Virus record (IMG/VR): IMGVR_UViG_3300036822_000149
Location: 1-45,160 of that record
Direction: 5' to 3' (one strand)
Length of the DNA stretch: 45,160 nucleotides
DNA from: a virus
Shown: piece after piece, positions 15,082 through 21,855 of the stretch
How positions within the stretch are numbered: position 1 is the stretch's first letter
How the letters are laid out: each line of letters starts with the position of its first letter
Position numbers and translations under genes: made by a program
The notes under the pieces: generated by a model
Database searches by the model: none
The model's input: only the letters and a program-made list of their open reading frames with translations
Told to the model about the DNA's origin: nothing

Positions 15082-15795
15082 ATGTTCGATCATTTCTTTT
15101 CCATCGACAATCCAAAAGCGCTCAAGGCGCAAAAGTACGGATGGCTTAACGCCATCAACTATATGGCGCCGCACAAGCTCGCCGGCGTCGGCAATCTCTG
15201 TGGCGACGCTTCGCCCGGATGTATCGAGCTCTGCTTAGGCGTGACAAGCGGCAACGCCGCGCTTTATCCAACCGTGTTGCGCTCGCGTATCGCCAAGGCG
15301 CAATGGTTCATGCGCGATCGTAAAGTGTTCATCGCTCACGCCGCGAAAAAGATTGGCCAAGCGAAAGCTAAAGCCAAACGCGATCGCATGCGCTTGTGCG
15401 TCCGAATGAACGGCTCAACGGATATCGCCTGGGAGTCGTTGCATGTTCAAGGCGAGCTCTCGCTGGTCGCGCAATTCCCCAAAGTCCAGTTTGTCGACTA
15501 CACCAAAAGCGTTAAGCGCGCGCTGGCGCATGCGCGCGGGCAAATGCCAAAAAACTATCACCTGACCTTCTCGCGCTCCGAAACCAACGAGGCGCAATGC
15601 CTCGAGGTTCTCGCGGCCGGCGGTAATGTCGCAGTCGTCTCGTCATTGCCGCGGCCGATCGATTGGAACGGCTTCGCAACGATCGATGGCGACGCGCATG
15701 ACCTACGCCACCTCGATCCGCGCAACGTAGTCGTATGGCTGTCGCCGAAGGGCGCCAAGGCCAAGACGACCAAGTCAGGCTTCGTCCTCCAATAA
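15082..15795 (+). CDS. DUF7227 / phage gp88-like protein
   Basis: This 237-residue protein has the conserved blocks of a widespread phage family: an early Cys pattern (NLCGDASPGCIELCLG, 38-53), SRIAKAQWFMRDRKVF, RLCVRMNGSTDIAWE (about 103-117), VQFVDYTKSVKR, YHLTFSRSETNEA and IDGDAHDLRHLDP. The biochemical role is unknown. Family members are early or accessory genes. The ATG at 15082 has GAGGAG 11 bases before it. The gene has its own promoter (15012) and terminator (15855) and is thus a single-gene unit. The gp88/DUF7227 name is from memory of the pattern. Confidence 0.75.
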   Translation: MFDHFFSIDNPKALKAQKYGWLNAINYMAPHKLAGVGNLCGDASPGCIELCLGVTSGNAALYPTVLRSRIAKAQWFMRDRKVFIAHAAKKIGQAKAKAKRDRMRLCVRMNGSTDIAWESLHVQGELSLVAQFPKVQFVDYTKSVKRALAHARGQMPKNYHLTFSRSETNEAQCLEVLAAGGNVAVVSSLPRPIDWNGFATIDGDAHDLRHLDPRNVVVWLSPKGAKAKTTKSGFVLQ

Positions 15796-15854
15796 TCGCC
15801 GCTGCGCTCCTTTTCGTGGTTTTTATGCTCGGCGCTGGTTACGTCTAAACAGAA

Positions 15855-15879
15855 AAAGGCCGCCTTCGAGGCGGCCTTT
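15855..15879 (+). terminator. Rho-independent terminator after the gp88-like gene
   Basis: AAAGGCCGCCT (15855-15865) pairs perfectly with AGGCGGCCTTT (15869-15879) around TCG and is followed by GCTTTG. An A-run before and T-rich tail after make it usable in both directions. Confidence 0.85.
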
Positions 15880-15961
15880 GCTTTGAGGGCGAAATCAGTC
15901 GCTGAGGCGCCCTTTTTGAAGGAAGAAAGCCTCCGGGTGAACCCAGCCTGTCTACATGTTG

Positions 15962-16139
15962 AATTTTGTCTACGACTATCTTTAGACCGAAACATCGCTT
16001 CCCTTAAATCCTGATATACAAACCTCAAAATAACACTGTTTACCATTCTCAAATATGTAAACATCGTCATTTTTCTCCTCGACCCCTCGCCTGCAATAGG
16101 TCAACGTGTTTTGATCGAAAGATAGTCGTAGACAAAATT
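15962..16139. repeat. Perfect 22-bp inverted repeat around an AT-rich noncoding core
   Basis: AATTTTGTCTACGACTATCTTT at 15962-15983 is exactly complementary to positions 16118-16139, 134 bases apart. The core is AT-rich compared with the genome and contains a nested pair TGTTTAC (16037-16043) and GTAAACA (16057-16063). GACTAT followed by TTAGACC occurs after the left arm, and a similar GACTATTAGACC follows the right arm. The right arm overlaps a promoter -35 box. Candidates are a replication origin, a regulator-binding region or a small non-autonomous mobile element. Confidence 0.75.
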
Positions 16140-16157
16140 ATCCATGAAGACTATTAG
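16129..16157 (+). promoter_or_regulatory. Candidate promoter upstream of 16206 gene
   Basis: TAGACA (16129-16134), 17 bases, TATTAG (16152-16157). The -35 box is inside the right arm of the 22-bp inverted repeat, so a protein bound there could control it. Confidence 0.5.
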
Positions 16158-16188
16158 ACCAATGTTACTTTAGATCGAGATCGTAAAA

Positions 16189-16203
16189 GTTGTGGAGGAC
16201 AAC
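16189..16203 (+). promoter_or_regulatory. Shine-Dalgarno displayed in a hairpin loop
   Basis: GTTGT-GGAGG-ACAAC: five complementary bases flank the ribosome-binding sequence GGAGG exactly, and the ATG follows at 16206. Such a loop could present or hide the site, possibly under control of an RNA-binding protein. Confidence 0.45.
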
Positions 16204-16205
16204 CT

Positions 16206-16853
16206 ATGAGCGAACCCATCGAAGGCCTTTTTAATCCCCAAAAAGCCCTTGCCGAGGCGCGCGCCAATGAGCCCGACCGCCCAGGACGCAAGCTCTCTTT
16301 CCCCGAAAAATGCGGCGTGTTCGCCTATCTCCATTTTGAGCCAGGAGATGGAGAGATCAAACCGACCGCCAAGCTTGCGCCTGTCGCCCAGGCTTTCAAC
16401 GTCACCCGCGCCACCCTGTCCGCGCTCGCCCGTTGCCTGACCGGAACCCGATACCGCGAAGTCAAGCTGGAATATGAGCGGCTCGGCCCCGAAGCCTTCA
16501 GCGCCCGCTACTACACCGAAGACATCCACCTCAGAATCCAAAAAGCCCGATTTCTCAAACCACCATCCACGCCCTACGCGCCCAACCCCGCCGCAACTAA
16601 GCATTCCTTCAAAGGCGGCGGCCAGAACCCGCCTTACGGCCCAATCGAATGCTTCGAAAATTTCTACCGCATCGACTGGCTCGACTTCCCCGACGCGCCG
16701 GAAAAGCGCGGCTGGTATTATTCCCCCTGCAATCAAGATGGTTCAAGCGAGCATTGGCGATGGCGCGGCCGTCAAGGAACCGATTCGCCGTTCCATACCG
16801 CGACTCAAGCTTGGCGCGAGCTCTGGCGTATCCAATCCGGAGGCGGCCCATGA
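16206..16853 (+). CDS. Hypothetical protein with helix-turn-helix-like segment
   Basis: This is a 215-residue protein. Residues about 56-80 (LAPVAQAFNVTRATLSALARCL) have the spacing of a helix-turn-helix, as in regulators or replication initiators. The C-terminal half is Trp/Tyr/Pro-rich (GWYYSPCNQDGSSEHWRWRGR) and has no recognised domain. It follows the inverted-repeat region, so it might bind there; this is inference. Its stop overlaps the next ATG. Confidence 0.6.
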   Translation: MSEPIEGLFNPQKALAEARANEPDRPGRKLSFPEKCGVFAYLHFEPGDGEIKPTAKLAPVAQAFNVTRATLSALARCLTGTRYREVKLEYERLGPEAFSARYYTEDIHLRIQKARFLKPPSTPYAPNPAATKHSFKGGGQNPPYGPIECFENFYRIDWLDFPDAPEKRGWYYSPCNQDGSSEHWRWRGRQGTDSPFHTATQAWRELWRIQSGGGP

Positions 16854-17134
16854 GCAAAGATTGGCGTAATGGCCTTCCCGTGCTCGAAACCAATGATTGG
16901 ATTCACTTTCAGGATATGGACCGCAAAATTAGCTGGGAGAGCTTCCACGCCAAACGCCCCACCCGCGCCGCCCGCTGGCAATTGCTCGAACGCCCCAGCA
17001 AAACTTGGGCGGTCAAAATCTACCTGCGCGGACGTTGTCACGGCGCCTGGATGACCATCGAGCAATTGGAGGCTTCGCTCGCCCGGATAAATAATCCTCA
17101 AATTCCTATTGACAATCCCAACTCGCAGTCCTAA
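16850..17134 (+). CDS. Hypothetical protein
   Basis: This 94-residue protein (MSKDWRNGLPVLETNDWIHF...) has no recognised domain. It is translationally coupled to the gene before it (ATGA). Promoter P2 of the repeated family lies within its last codons. Confidence 0.55.
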   Translation: MSKDWRNGLPVLETNDWIHFQDMDRKISWESFHAKRPTRAARWQLLERPSKTWAVKIYLRGRCHGAWMTIEQLEASLARINNPQIPIDNPNSQS

Positions 17135-17143
17135 ATACAGTCC
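17109..17143 (+). promoter_or_regulatory. Promoter P2 of the repeated family
   Basis: TTGACA (17109-17114), 17 bases, TAAATA (17132-17137), CAGTCC (17138-17143), with another CAGTCC at 17126-17131. It shares CCTATTGACA and the TCGCAGTCCT element with P1. It drives the DUF6011-like gene and the small-gene run after it. Confidence 0.85.
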
Positions 17144-17205
17144 AGTCGGCTGGATGGGATCGACCCTCCCGGCGCCGCAGTCTCGAACGCCAAAGGTGCA
17201 ATGCC

Positions 17206-17613
17206 ATGCAAATCCCCAACCCGGCGCAATTCGCCCTCGCCGGCAACGCAATCTTTACGCTATCCAGCCTAAAAACTGGCCAGCGCTTCACCTTCAAAGT
17301 CCGCGTCGCCGAGAATAACGACACGATGCACTTTGTCAGCGTCCTCGTCGGCCCCGACAACAGCAACGATTACCGCTATCTCGGCTTCATCCGCCGCGGC
17401 GTCTATTTCCACGGCGGGGCGAAGGCGAAAATCGGCCAGGACGCGCCGAGCGCCAAGGCCTTCGCATGGTTCTGGACCGCGCAGGCGCGCGGCGCCTCCA
17501 CGCCAAGCTTGGAAGTCTTCCACGCCAACAAATGCGGCCGCTGCGGCCGCCCGCTGACCGTGCCCGAGTCCATCCGCTCAGGATTTGGACCCGAGTGTAT
17601 CGGCAAACTCTAA
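17206..17613 (+). CDS. DUF6011-like zinc-finger protein
   Basis: This is a 135-residue protein. The N-terminal 100 residues form a beta-rich domain (ALAGNAIFTLSSLKTGQRFTF, DYRYLGFIRRGVYFHG). The C-terminus CGRCGRPLTVPESIRSGFGPEC (positions 111-132) is the typical DUF6011 Cys motif. Such proteins are common among phage early genes and their role is unknown. The Shine-Dalgarno AAAGGTG precedes the ATG at 17206. Confidence 0.75.
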   Translation: MQIPNPAQFALAGNAIFTLSSLKTGQRFTFKVRVAENNDTMHFVSVLVGPDNSNDYRYLGFIRRGVYFHGGAKAKIGQDAPSAKAFAWFWTAQARGASTPSLEVFHANKCGRCGRPLTVPESIRSGFGPECIGKL

Positions 17614-17635
17614 CCCAAAGGAGGTGATGCCCTTC

Positions 17636-17669
17636 CTGCGCGCCGCTTGGCACACCCGAAGGCGCGCAG
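17636..17669 (+). promoter_or_regulatory. Leader hairpin after a consensus Shine-Dalgarno
   Basis: CTGCGCGCC (17636-17644) and GGCGCGCAG (17661-17669) are perfectly complementary with a 16-base loop. Just upstream, AAAGGAGGTGAT at 17617-17628 matches the full anti-Shine-Dalgarno complement. Together they sit in the 88-base gap before the gene at 17702, and may serve as a translation-control or mRNA-stability element. Confidence 0.5.
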
Positions 17670-17701
17670 TGACGACATCATCGTCGAATCAGGAGTTTAC
17701 G

Positions 17702-17902
17702 ATGAATTACGATAGTTGGAAATTAGAAACGCCCGAAGATGAAGCCTATCGCAAGATGGGCAAGGTTTATTGCTTCGATTGCGATCGCCGAGCCTCATAC
17801 GAGTACGGGCGCTTCAATACAGTCTATCTTTGCGAAGATTGCTACGCGCAGCGCATCGAAGATGAGCGCGAGGCGCGCGAGCAAGACGATGACGCCGAGT
17901 GA
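17702..17902 (+). CDS. Small acidic zinc-ribbon protein
   Basis: This 66-residue protein has CFDC (22-25) and CEDC (42-45), one likely zinc site, and an acidic tail EREAREQDDDAE. The ATG at 17702 has AGGAG six bases before it. An in-frame ATG at 17627 after the consensus Shine-Dalgarno would add 25 residues. Its role is unknown. Confidence 0.6.
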   Translation: MNYDSWKLETPEDEAYRKMGKVYCFDCDRRASYEYGRFNTVYLCEDCYAQRIEDEREAREQDDDAE

Positions 17903-18197
17903 AAAGAAAACTAGGCGAAAGAAACTGCTTAGTAAATCGAGACAAAAAGCAAAAGAATACGTCAAACGTATGCGCGAAGTAACTGTTTGTGATGTTTGCG
18001 GAAAACAGCCGATAGAATGGCACAATGACGCTCACTTGACCGATAGAAACCGGCGCATCGCAGGTTTATCTAGTCGCAATTTTGCGATTAGGACTATTCA
18101 AAGGGAAATATATGCATGTCAACCTCTCTGCCGCTCATGCCACATGAAGATGGATGGCCGCATGGGCAATCTTCGAAACCAAAAGAAAACAACATGA
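17889..18197 (+). CDS. HNH endonuclease-like protein
   Basis: This 102-residue basic protein starts with a Lys/Arg-rich helix (MTPSEKKTRRKKLLSKSRQK). It then has CDVC near 35-38, EWHNDAHLTDRNRR, and CQPLCRSCHMKMDGR (about 79-93), a Cys-supported HNH fold with H-N-H candidates. The DNA is lower in GC than its neighbours, suggesting transfer. It overlaps the previous gene by 14 bases. It may be a homing or nicking nuclease. Confidence 0.65.
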   Translation: MTPSEKKTRRKKLLSKSRQKAKEYVKRMREVTVCDVCGKQPIEWHNDAHLTDRNRRIAGLSSRNFAIRTIQREIYACQPLCRSCHMKMDGRMGNLRNQKKTT

Positions 18198-18361
18198 ATT
18201 CTCCTTGCGCCGATTGCGACGACGCGATCGGAACCGTCTTTGCCGAGGATCTGACCGGCTACCATCCCAAAGGCGGCGATTGGCTGTGCGCGCGCTGCTA
18301 CGACAAGCGCTGCGACTATCCGGAGCCGGATCGCGCCTGGCCACAGGCGAGGAACGAATGA
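18194..18361 (+). CDS. Small zinc-ribbon protein
   Basis: This 55-residue protein has CADC (5-8) and CARC (32-35), one probable zinc knuckle pair. It overlaps the HNH gene and the next gene by ATGA. Its role is unknown. Confidence 0.6.
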   Translation: MNSPCADCDDAIGTVFAEDLTGYHPKGGDWLCARCYDKRCDYPEPDRAWPQARNE

Positions 18362-18624
18362 GGCACGTCGTTGAAACCGGCGATATCTACGCCGCGGCGC
18401 GTCAATTGATGGCCGAAGGCGCGTCGCCTGACGACACGATCGCCACAACCTATCGCGGCAAGCCTTCGATGACCGGCAATGTCGGTCAATGCGCCAAGTT
18501 GACGGTGAGCGAAACGTCGAAGGGCGGACTGAGGCTCGTCAAATGGCGTCCCTTCCCCGAGAAGGGCGTTTCCCGCGGTGCGGTGACGGTCAAGGACGGC
18601 CAAGAGGATCAACCTGGTGTCTGA
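18358..18624 (+). CDS. Hypothetical protein
   Basis: This is an 88-residue protein (MRHVVETGDIYAAARQLMAEGASPDDTI...). The N-terminal half is helical and the C-terminal half strand-rich. The ATG overlaps the preceding TGA. No family was recognised. Confidence 0.55.
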   Translation: MRHVVETGDIYAAARQLMAEGASPDDTIATTYRGKPSMTGNVGQCAKLTVSETSKGGLRLVKWRPFPEKGVSRGAVTVKDGQEDQPGV

Positions 18625-19000
18625 CCCCCTCACTCCCGAAAAAGTCCGTCAGCGGCTCGCTGAGGCCCGGGAAACGACCACATTGACGACATGGATAAGC
18701 CTGGACCCATATTTTTCTCCCCAGGGACTCGGTTTCCTGCCCGACATCCTGCTCGCCGACGACAAGCGATCGGTGCGCGAGCAGTTGGACGACCGCTACG
18801 CTCATGGCGGCGGCTACCGCGACAGGAATTTCACCAAGTTTCGCCTGGGCAAGAACATGGCTCTGCACTGGCCTGGCGATCCGCCGCAGCATCCGCTCGC
18901 GGCGACGCTGATCAATGACGAGCTCGTCGTTTTTTACTCACACGCAATGTTGCTTGTAATGCAGCCCGATGGAACATGGAAGGTGACTCGTGTCGATTAG
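18617..19000 (+). CDS. Hypothetical protein
   Basis: This 127-residue protein has a GTG start at 18617 preceded by GAGGAT. It begins LTPEKVRQRLAEARETTTLTTWISLDPYFSPQ and ends with a strand-rich part (LLVMQPDGTWKVTRVD). It overlaps the previous gene by 8 bases. No family was recognised. Confidence 0.55.
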   Translation: MSDPLTPEKVRQRLAEARETTTLTTWISLDPYFSPQGLGFLPDILLADDKRSVREQLDDRYAHGGGYRDRNFTKFRLGKNMALHWPGDPPQHPLAATLINDELVVFYSHAMLLVMQPDGTWKVTRVD

Positions 19001-19196
19001 CTACGAACCCCAGGTGATCGCCGAGCGCAACGGCAAGTGGGTGGGCAACGCCACCCGTTTCGCCACTCGCGAGGAGGCGCAAAACTACGTCGAGGATCTC
19101 GCCGCGCGCTGGACGTTGGTGCGCGAAACGCGGGTGATCGAGAGCGAGGATTCGGTCACCTATCGGTGGGACGGCCGCGCGCGGCCGATCACATGA
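18990..19196 (+). CDS. Small conserved phage protein
   Basis: This 68-residue protein has the pattern QVIAERNGKWVGNATRFATREEAQNYVEDLAARWTLVRETRV, seen in many phage early regions: a WxGNAxRFAT turn, then a helix and a strand. Its function is unknown. The GTG start has AAGG six bases upstream. Confidence 0.6.
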   Translation: MSISYEPQVIAERNGKWVGNATRFATREEAQNYVEDLAARWTLVRETRVIESEDSVTYRWDGRARPIT

Positions 19197-19396
19197 CCGT
19201 AACCAGCGCCGACATCGCCGCCAGCCTGGAGGCTCAAGCCAAGGAGATCGCCGCCGCGGCGGCGGTCTATCCCCGCCTGCCTGACGACCGGGACGCGCTC
19301 GCCGCGGGCCTAGGAGCCATGCTGGACGCCCTGAACGAGAATTTCCGCATCTTCACCCGCAAACGAGCCCAGGAGGCCGCCCGTGCCCAAGCCTAA
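19193..19396 (+). CDS. Small Ala-rich helical protein
   Basis: This 67-residue protein (MTVTSADIAASLEAQAKEIAAAAAVYPRL...) is almost wholly helical and ends in a basic tail. It overlaps both neighbours. No family was recognised. Confidence 0.5.
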   Translation: MTVTSADIAASLEAQAKEIAAAAAVYPRLPDDRDALAAGLGAMLDALNENFRIFTRKRAQEAARAQA

Positions 19397-19544
19397 CGAT
19401 TGGCAATCGCGTTTCGGCGCCAGGCGCCGCGCCAAGGACAAAGCGCTCCTGGCCGCGCTCGAAAAGCAGATCGCCGCCGAGGACAGGCAACAGGACGCCG
19501 AGCGCAAACGCATCGCTCAAGCTTTTGGAAGACCGCTGCAATGA
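19383..19544 (+). CDS. Small basic helical protein
   Basis: This is a 53-residue protein read from a GTG at 19383 (MPKPNDWQSRFGARRRAKDK..., ending AFGRPLQ). It is rich in Arg, Lys and Ala, predicted to be one long helix, and could bind nucleic acid. It overlaps the previous gene by 14 bases. Confidence 0.5.
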   Translation: MPKPNDWQSRFGARRRAKDKALLAALEKQIAAEDRQQDAERKRIAQAFGRPLQ

Positions 19545-19575
19545 CTAGGCTATGCTCTCCGAAAGGAGAATCGCT

Positions 19576-19935
19576 GTGATAATGCTGGACGAAACATTGG
19601 TCGATAAAATGCGCCGCAAGGCGCGCAAGGATGAACTGACCCTCGACGAGCGGATCGCGCTCAATCTGTTCTGGCGCCGCGGGGTCAAGGTGCCGATCCT
19701 CGCCAAGGCCTTCAAGATCAGCAAAAACACCATCTATTACAAAGCCCTGACCGGCGGCGCGGATTCCTATCCGAACACCGCGCATTCCAATCCGGCGGCC
19801 GAAACCAACGCCGCGATCGAGCGCCTGGGCGAGGACCGGGCTTACAAAAAATACGTCACCCAGGCGATGATCATAGCGGTCAATGACGAGATGGCGCGCG
19901 AATTGGAGCGGCGGCGGGATTCACACGAGGATTGA
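19576..19935 (+). CDS. Helix-turn-helix protein, possible regulator
   Basis: This is a 119-residue protein. LFWRRGVKVPILAKAFKISKNTIYYKAL (about 33-60) is a resolvase/Hin-like helix-turn-helix with the typical ILAKAF-K-ISKNTIYY spacing. The C-terminal half is helical and charged. The GTG at 19576 was chosen because AGGAG lies seven bases before it; an ATG at 19582 is also possible. It could regulate one of the promoter families. Confidence 0.6.
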   Translation: MIMLDETLVDKMRRKARKDELTLDERIALNLFWRRGVKVPILAKAFKISKNTIYYKALTGGADSYPNTAHSNPAAETNAAIERLGEDRAYKKYVTQAMIIAVNDEMARELERRRDSHED

Positions 19936-19954
19936 AATGTGATTCATCCTATGG

Positions 19955-20134
19955 ATGACTCCCGAACAGCTGCAGGTTCGCAACGCCGCCATCAGGCTAG
20001 CCTGGGACTGCCCTTTGCGCCGCGCCTTGATGTCGGCCGCCAAGCGCCGGCCAGGCTCGAAGCGCTCGAGCCGCAAAGCCTATAACGAATATTATCGGAG
20101 GTATCGTGAATCCCAGCGAAGCTGCAGCGGTTGA
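19955..20134 (+). CDS. Small very basic protein
   Basis: This is a 59-residue protein with MTPEQLQVRNAAIRLAWDCPLRRALMSAAKRRPGSKRSSRK and a Tyr/Arg-rich end. It is likely a nucleic-acid binder. Its end overlaps the start of the next gene by 29 bases and carries that gene's ribosome-binding site. It is inferred from open frame and coupling only. Confidence 0.45.
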   Translation: MTPEQLQVRNAAIRLAWDCPLRRALMSAAKRRPGSKRSSRKAYNEYYRRYRESQRSCSG

Positions 20135-20612
20135 ATTTGAAGAGCCGAATTGGAATGATCTTTTCGAACAAGAATGTTTACGTTGGCCTAAACTACCAAA
20201 ATATTTACAACAAGACGCAGCTTTTGAAGAAGTTCTGAGACGCTGGCGGCGTTTTCACTCAACGCCGGTCGAGATCAAAGGCGAACAGAAACGCATGCCC
20301 GCTGGCGCCGTCGAGGCGATGATCGCCCTCGCCAAAATCAAGATCATGCCCCCGCGGTCAGCCTGGCAAGATATTCCCCATGGCGACGCTGTCGAAGGTT
20401 TTCAGCACGATGACATGATGTGGCTGTCGATCGCGGGCGAGCAGTGGCGCATTGTGGCGATCGAAGACCGGATGATGCATTTATCAAAAATGTCTTTCGA
20501 TGGGAAAAATGAAACAAAACAAATTGATTTGAATAGGGCTAACTGGACGAAATATCTTGAATCGGCCGTTGCAGTCCTAGAGGCTCATTCTGCGGCTTTG
20601 TCGACCGGATAA
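20106..20612 (+). CDS. Hypothetical protein
   Basis: This 168-residue protein has a GTG start at 20106 preceded by GGAGG five bases upstream. It has an acidic N-terminus (FEEPNWNDLFEQEC) and a strand-rich middle (AGEQWRIVAIEDRMMHLSKMSF). The first third is lower in GC than the rest. Its last 28 bases overlap the 3' end of the convergent repressor gene. Confidence 0.55.
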   Translation: MNPSEAAAVEFEEPNWNDLFEQECLRWPKLPKYLQQDAAFEEVLRRWRRFHSTPVEIKGEQKRMPAGAVEAMIALAKIKIMPPRSAWQDIPHGDAVEGFQHDDMMWLSIAGEQWRIVAIEDRMMHLSKMSFDGKNETKQIDLNRANWTKYLESAVAVLEAHSAALSTG

Positions 20613-20791
20613 ATATCTGGTCGCAATCGATGGCGCGAAACGCCGCTGAATTTTTCCAACGCCAGCACGCGCCGAACCGGCGCAATCGGCCAACGCTGCA
20701 CCGATTGCCATGCAATGCCAAGCGCGCGTCCGGTGGCTCCGTAGCCGCCAATACGTTGAATCGCTTCCTTGAGCGCCGCTTCCATGGGCAC
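20585..20791 (-). CDS. YdaS/Cro-like helix-turn-helix repressor
   Basis: This 68-residue protein has ALKEAIQRIGGYGATGRALGIAWQSVQRW, then PIAPVRRVLALEKFSGVSRHRLRPDIYP. It is a clear YdaS/Cro-type pattern with the family's R-x-x-LRPDIYP ending. It binds DNA as a dimer and represses a divergent promoter. It lies on the opposite strand to its surroundings and faces the DUF3102-J gene across 73 bases with a strong promoter. The GTG at 20791 was chosen because AGGA lies seven bases before it; an ATG at 20785 is an alternative. No partner toxin or integrase is evident. Confidence 0.8.
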   Translation of the reverse strand: MPMEAALKEAIQRIGGYGATGRALGIAWQSVQRWPIAPVRRVLALEKFSGVSRHRLRPDIYPVDKAAE

Positions 20792-20812
20792 AACTTTATC
20801 CTGCAATTTCGC

Positions 20813-20844
20813 TTGACACAAGTACCCGCAACGTTATGTTGTGT
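20813..20844 (+). promoter_or_regulatory. Promoter and operator between repressor and DUF3102-J gene
   Basis: TTGACA (20813-20818), 16 bases, TATGTT (20835-20840). ACACAA (20816-20821) and TTGTGT (20839-20844) form an inverted pair over the -35 and -10 boxes, and CAAC-N5-GTTG (20829-20841) is nested within. These are likely operator elements for the repressor encoded at 20585-20791. Confidence 0.65.
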
Positions 20845-20864
20845 TTCGATAAGAGGAAAACAAA

Positions 20865-21455
20865 ATGAATAATCCAATGACTGTGCAACCGGCAGGGCGC
20901 CAAATCGGGCGCCCGTTAAAAGTGCTCATTCCCATGATCCAGAGCGAATTGCAGCAAGGCAACTCAGCTGGTTTGGAGCACTATCGGCAAGCTGGTCAGA
21001 TGCTGATCGAGGCTAAGGATCAATTGGCCCACGGCGCTTGGGGTCGGTGGCTCGCCAAGAATTTTGATCTTAGCGCCCGAACGGCTCAGGATTACATGCG
21101 GTTGGCGCGCGAAGAGCAAATACGCAGCACCGCTGCGCAACCGTCTTATGTCAGCATTCGTGACTTAACAGGTCGGACCGAGCGCGATCGGGAAAAGCGT
21201 CAATCCAAGCAGCACCGGGATTTTCGTCGTGTGCTGCGTGATGTGGCGCGCGACGACTTCATGCAGGAACGGCAAACGCGCGACGCTGAAGTTCAATTGC
21301 ATCGCGAAATTGCCGAAGATCTCGTCAATGCCGGCTACCGCGCATTGGTGACGAAATATCATCCGGATCATGGTGGGTCGAAGGATGGTATGGCGCGATT
21401 GAATCGCGTTCGTGACGAACTAAAACAAATTGCTCAAACGAGGAGATTCATATGA
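20865..21455 (+). CDS. DUF3102-J-domain fusion protein
   Basis: This is a 196-residue protein. Residues about 35-80 (GLEHYRQAGQMLIEAKDQLAHGAWGRWLAKNFDLSARTAQDYMRLA) match DUF3102, a ParB/KorB-neighbour domain with a helix-turn-helix-like end. A charged linker (TERDREKRQSKQHRDFRR) leads to a C-terminal part with YRALVTKYHPDHGGSKDGMARLNRVRDEL (about 158-186), including the HPD tripeptide of DnaJ J-domains. A J-domain recruits and stimulates Hsp70 (DnaK). It is the first gene under the divergent promoter. A role in recruiting host DnaK to replication or regulatory complexes is inferred. Confidence 0.75.
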   Translation: MNNPMTVQPAGRQIGRPLKVLIPMIQSELQQGNSAGLEHYRQAGQMLIEAKDQLAHGAWGRWLAKNFDLSARTAQDYMRLAREEQIRSTAAQPSYVSIRDLTGRTERDREKRQSKQHRDFRRVLRDVARDDFMQERQTRDAEVQLHREIAEDLVNAGYRALVTKYHPDHGGSKDGMARLNRVRDELKQIAQTRRFI

Positions 21456-21682
21456 GCATGGCACTTGCGACGAAACCAGCTAGCGTAATGCGTACGTATA
21501 CCCAACAAGTCCGTGACCATACTGCGGCTATGCAGCGCCTTCAGGATCAGTATTTCGCCGCCCTGAAGCGCGCCGAGAATCAGTATTTTGATGGCGTCAA
21601 GCGCATTACTGATGCAATTACGGCGGCGACTGAACCAGTCAACGATACACCGATTGCAGAGACAGCGTCGCCAGCAGCGTAA
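21452..21682 (+). CDS. Small helical hypothetical protein
   Basis: This is a 76-residue protein. MRTYTQQVRDHTAAMQRLQDQYFAALKRAENQYFDGVKRITDAI forms a long amphipathic helix with a QYF repeat. It is coupled to the DUF3102-J gene (ATGA) and followed by a hairpin. It may pair with that protein. Confidence 0.55.
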   Translation: MSMALATKPASVMRTYTQQVRDHTAAMQRLQDQYFAALKRAENQYFDGVKRITDAITAATEPVNDTPIAETASPAA

Positions 21683-21690
21683 ATTGAATA

Positions 21691-21724
21691 GGGGCCCCAG
21701 CAATGCCAATTGAACTGGGGCCCC
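21691..21724 (+). terminator. Strong hairpin after 21682, possible terminator
   Basis: GGGGCCCCAG (21691-21700) and CTGGGGCCCC (21715-21724) pair perfectly with a 14-base loop. No T-run follows, so termination efficiency is uncertain. A second hairpin GGGACG-N10-CGTCCC lies at 21740-21761. Confidence 0.5.
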
Positions 21725-21855
21725 GCGATCGTCTCGCAAGGGACGGGTGCGTGCTCGTCCCTAAAACCAATGTAGCGTTATCCACACCCCGGCACAAGAC
21801 CGTTTGACAGCACCCGACGCCGGGTCGAAAGCTTTGGCTTTGCCGGGTGCGCCAA

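Larger units (their letters stand above)
15880..16205. other. Long intergenic region (origin or control candidate)
   Basis: No convincing gene lies in this 326-base stretch. A minus-strand open frame through it mostly mirrors the gp88-like gene. It contains the 22-bp inverted repeat, the nested 7-bp repeat, a promoter candidate and the leader of the gene at 16206. Its base composition differs visibly from the flanking coding DNA. Confidence 0.6.

Noticed and set aside
15558-16070. 170-codon minus-strand open frame
   Set aside because: It covers the gp88-like gene in antisense and runs through the inverted-repeat region. No ribosome-binding site or family pattern is visible.
21804-21832. TTGACA upstream of the helicase gene
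   Set aside because: No -10-like hexamer lies 15-19 bases downstream, so it was not called a promoter.
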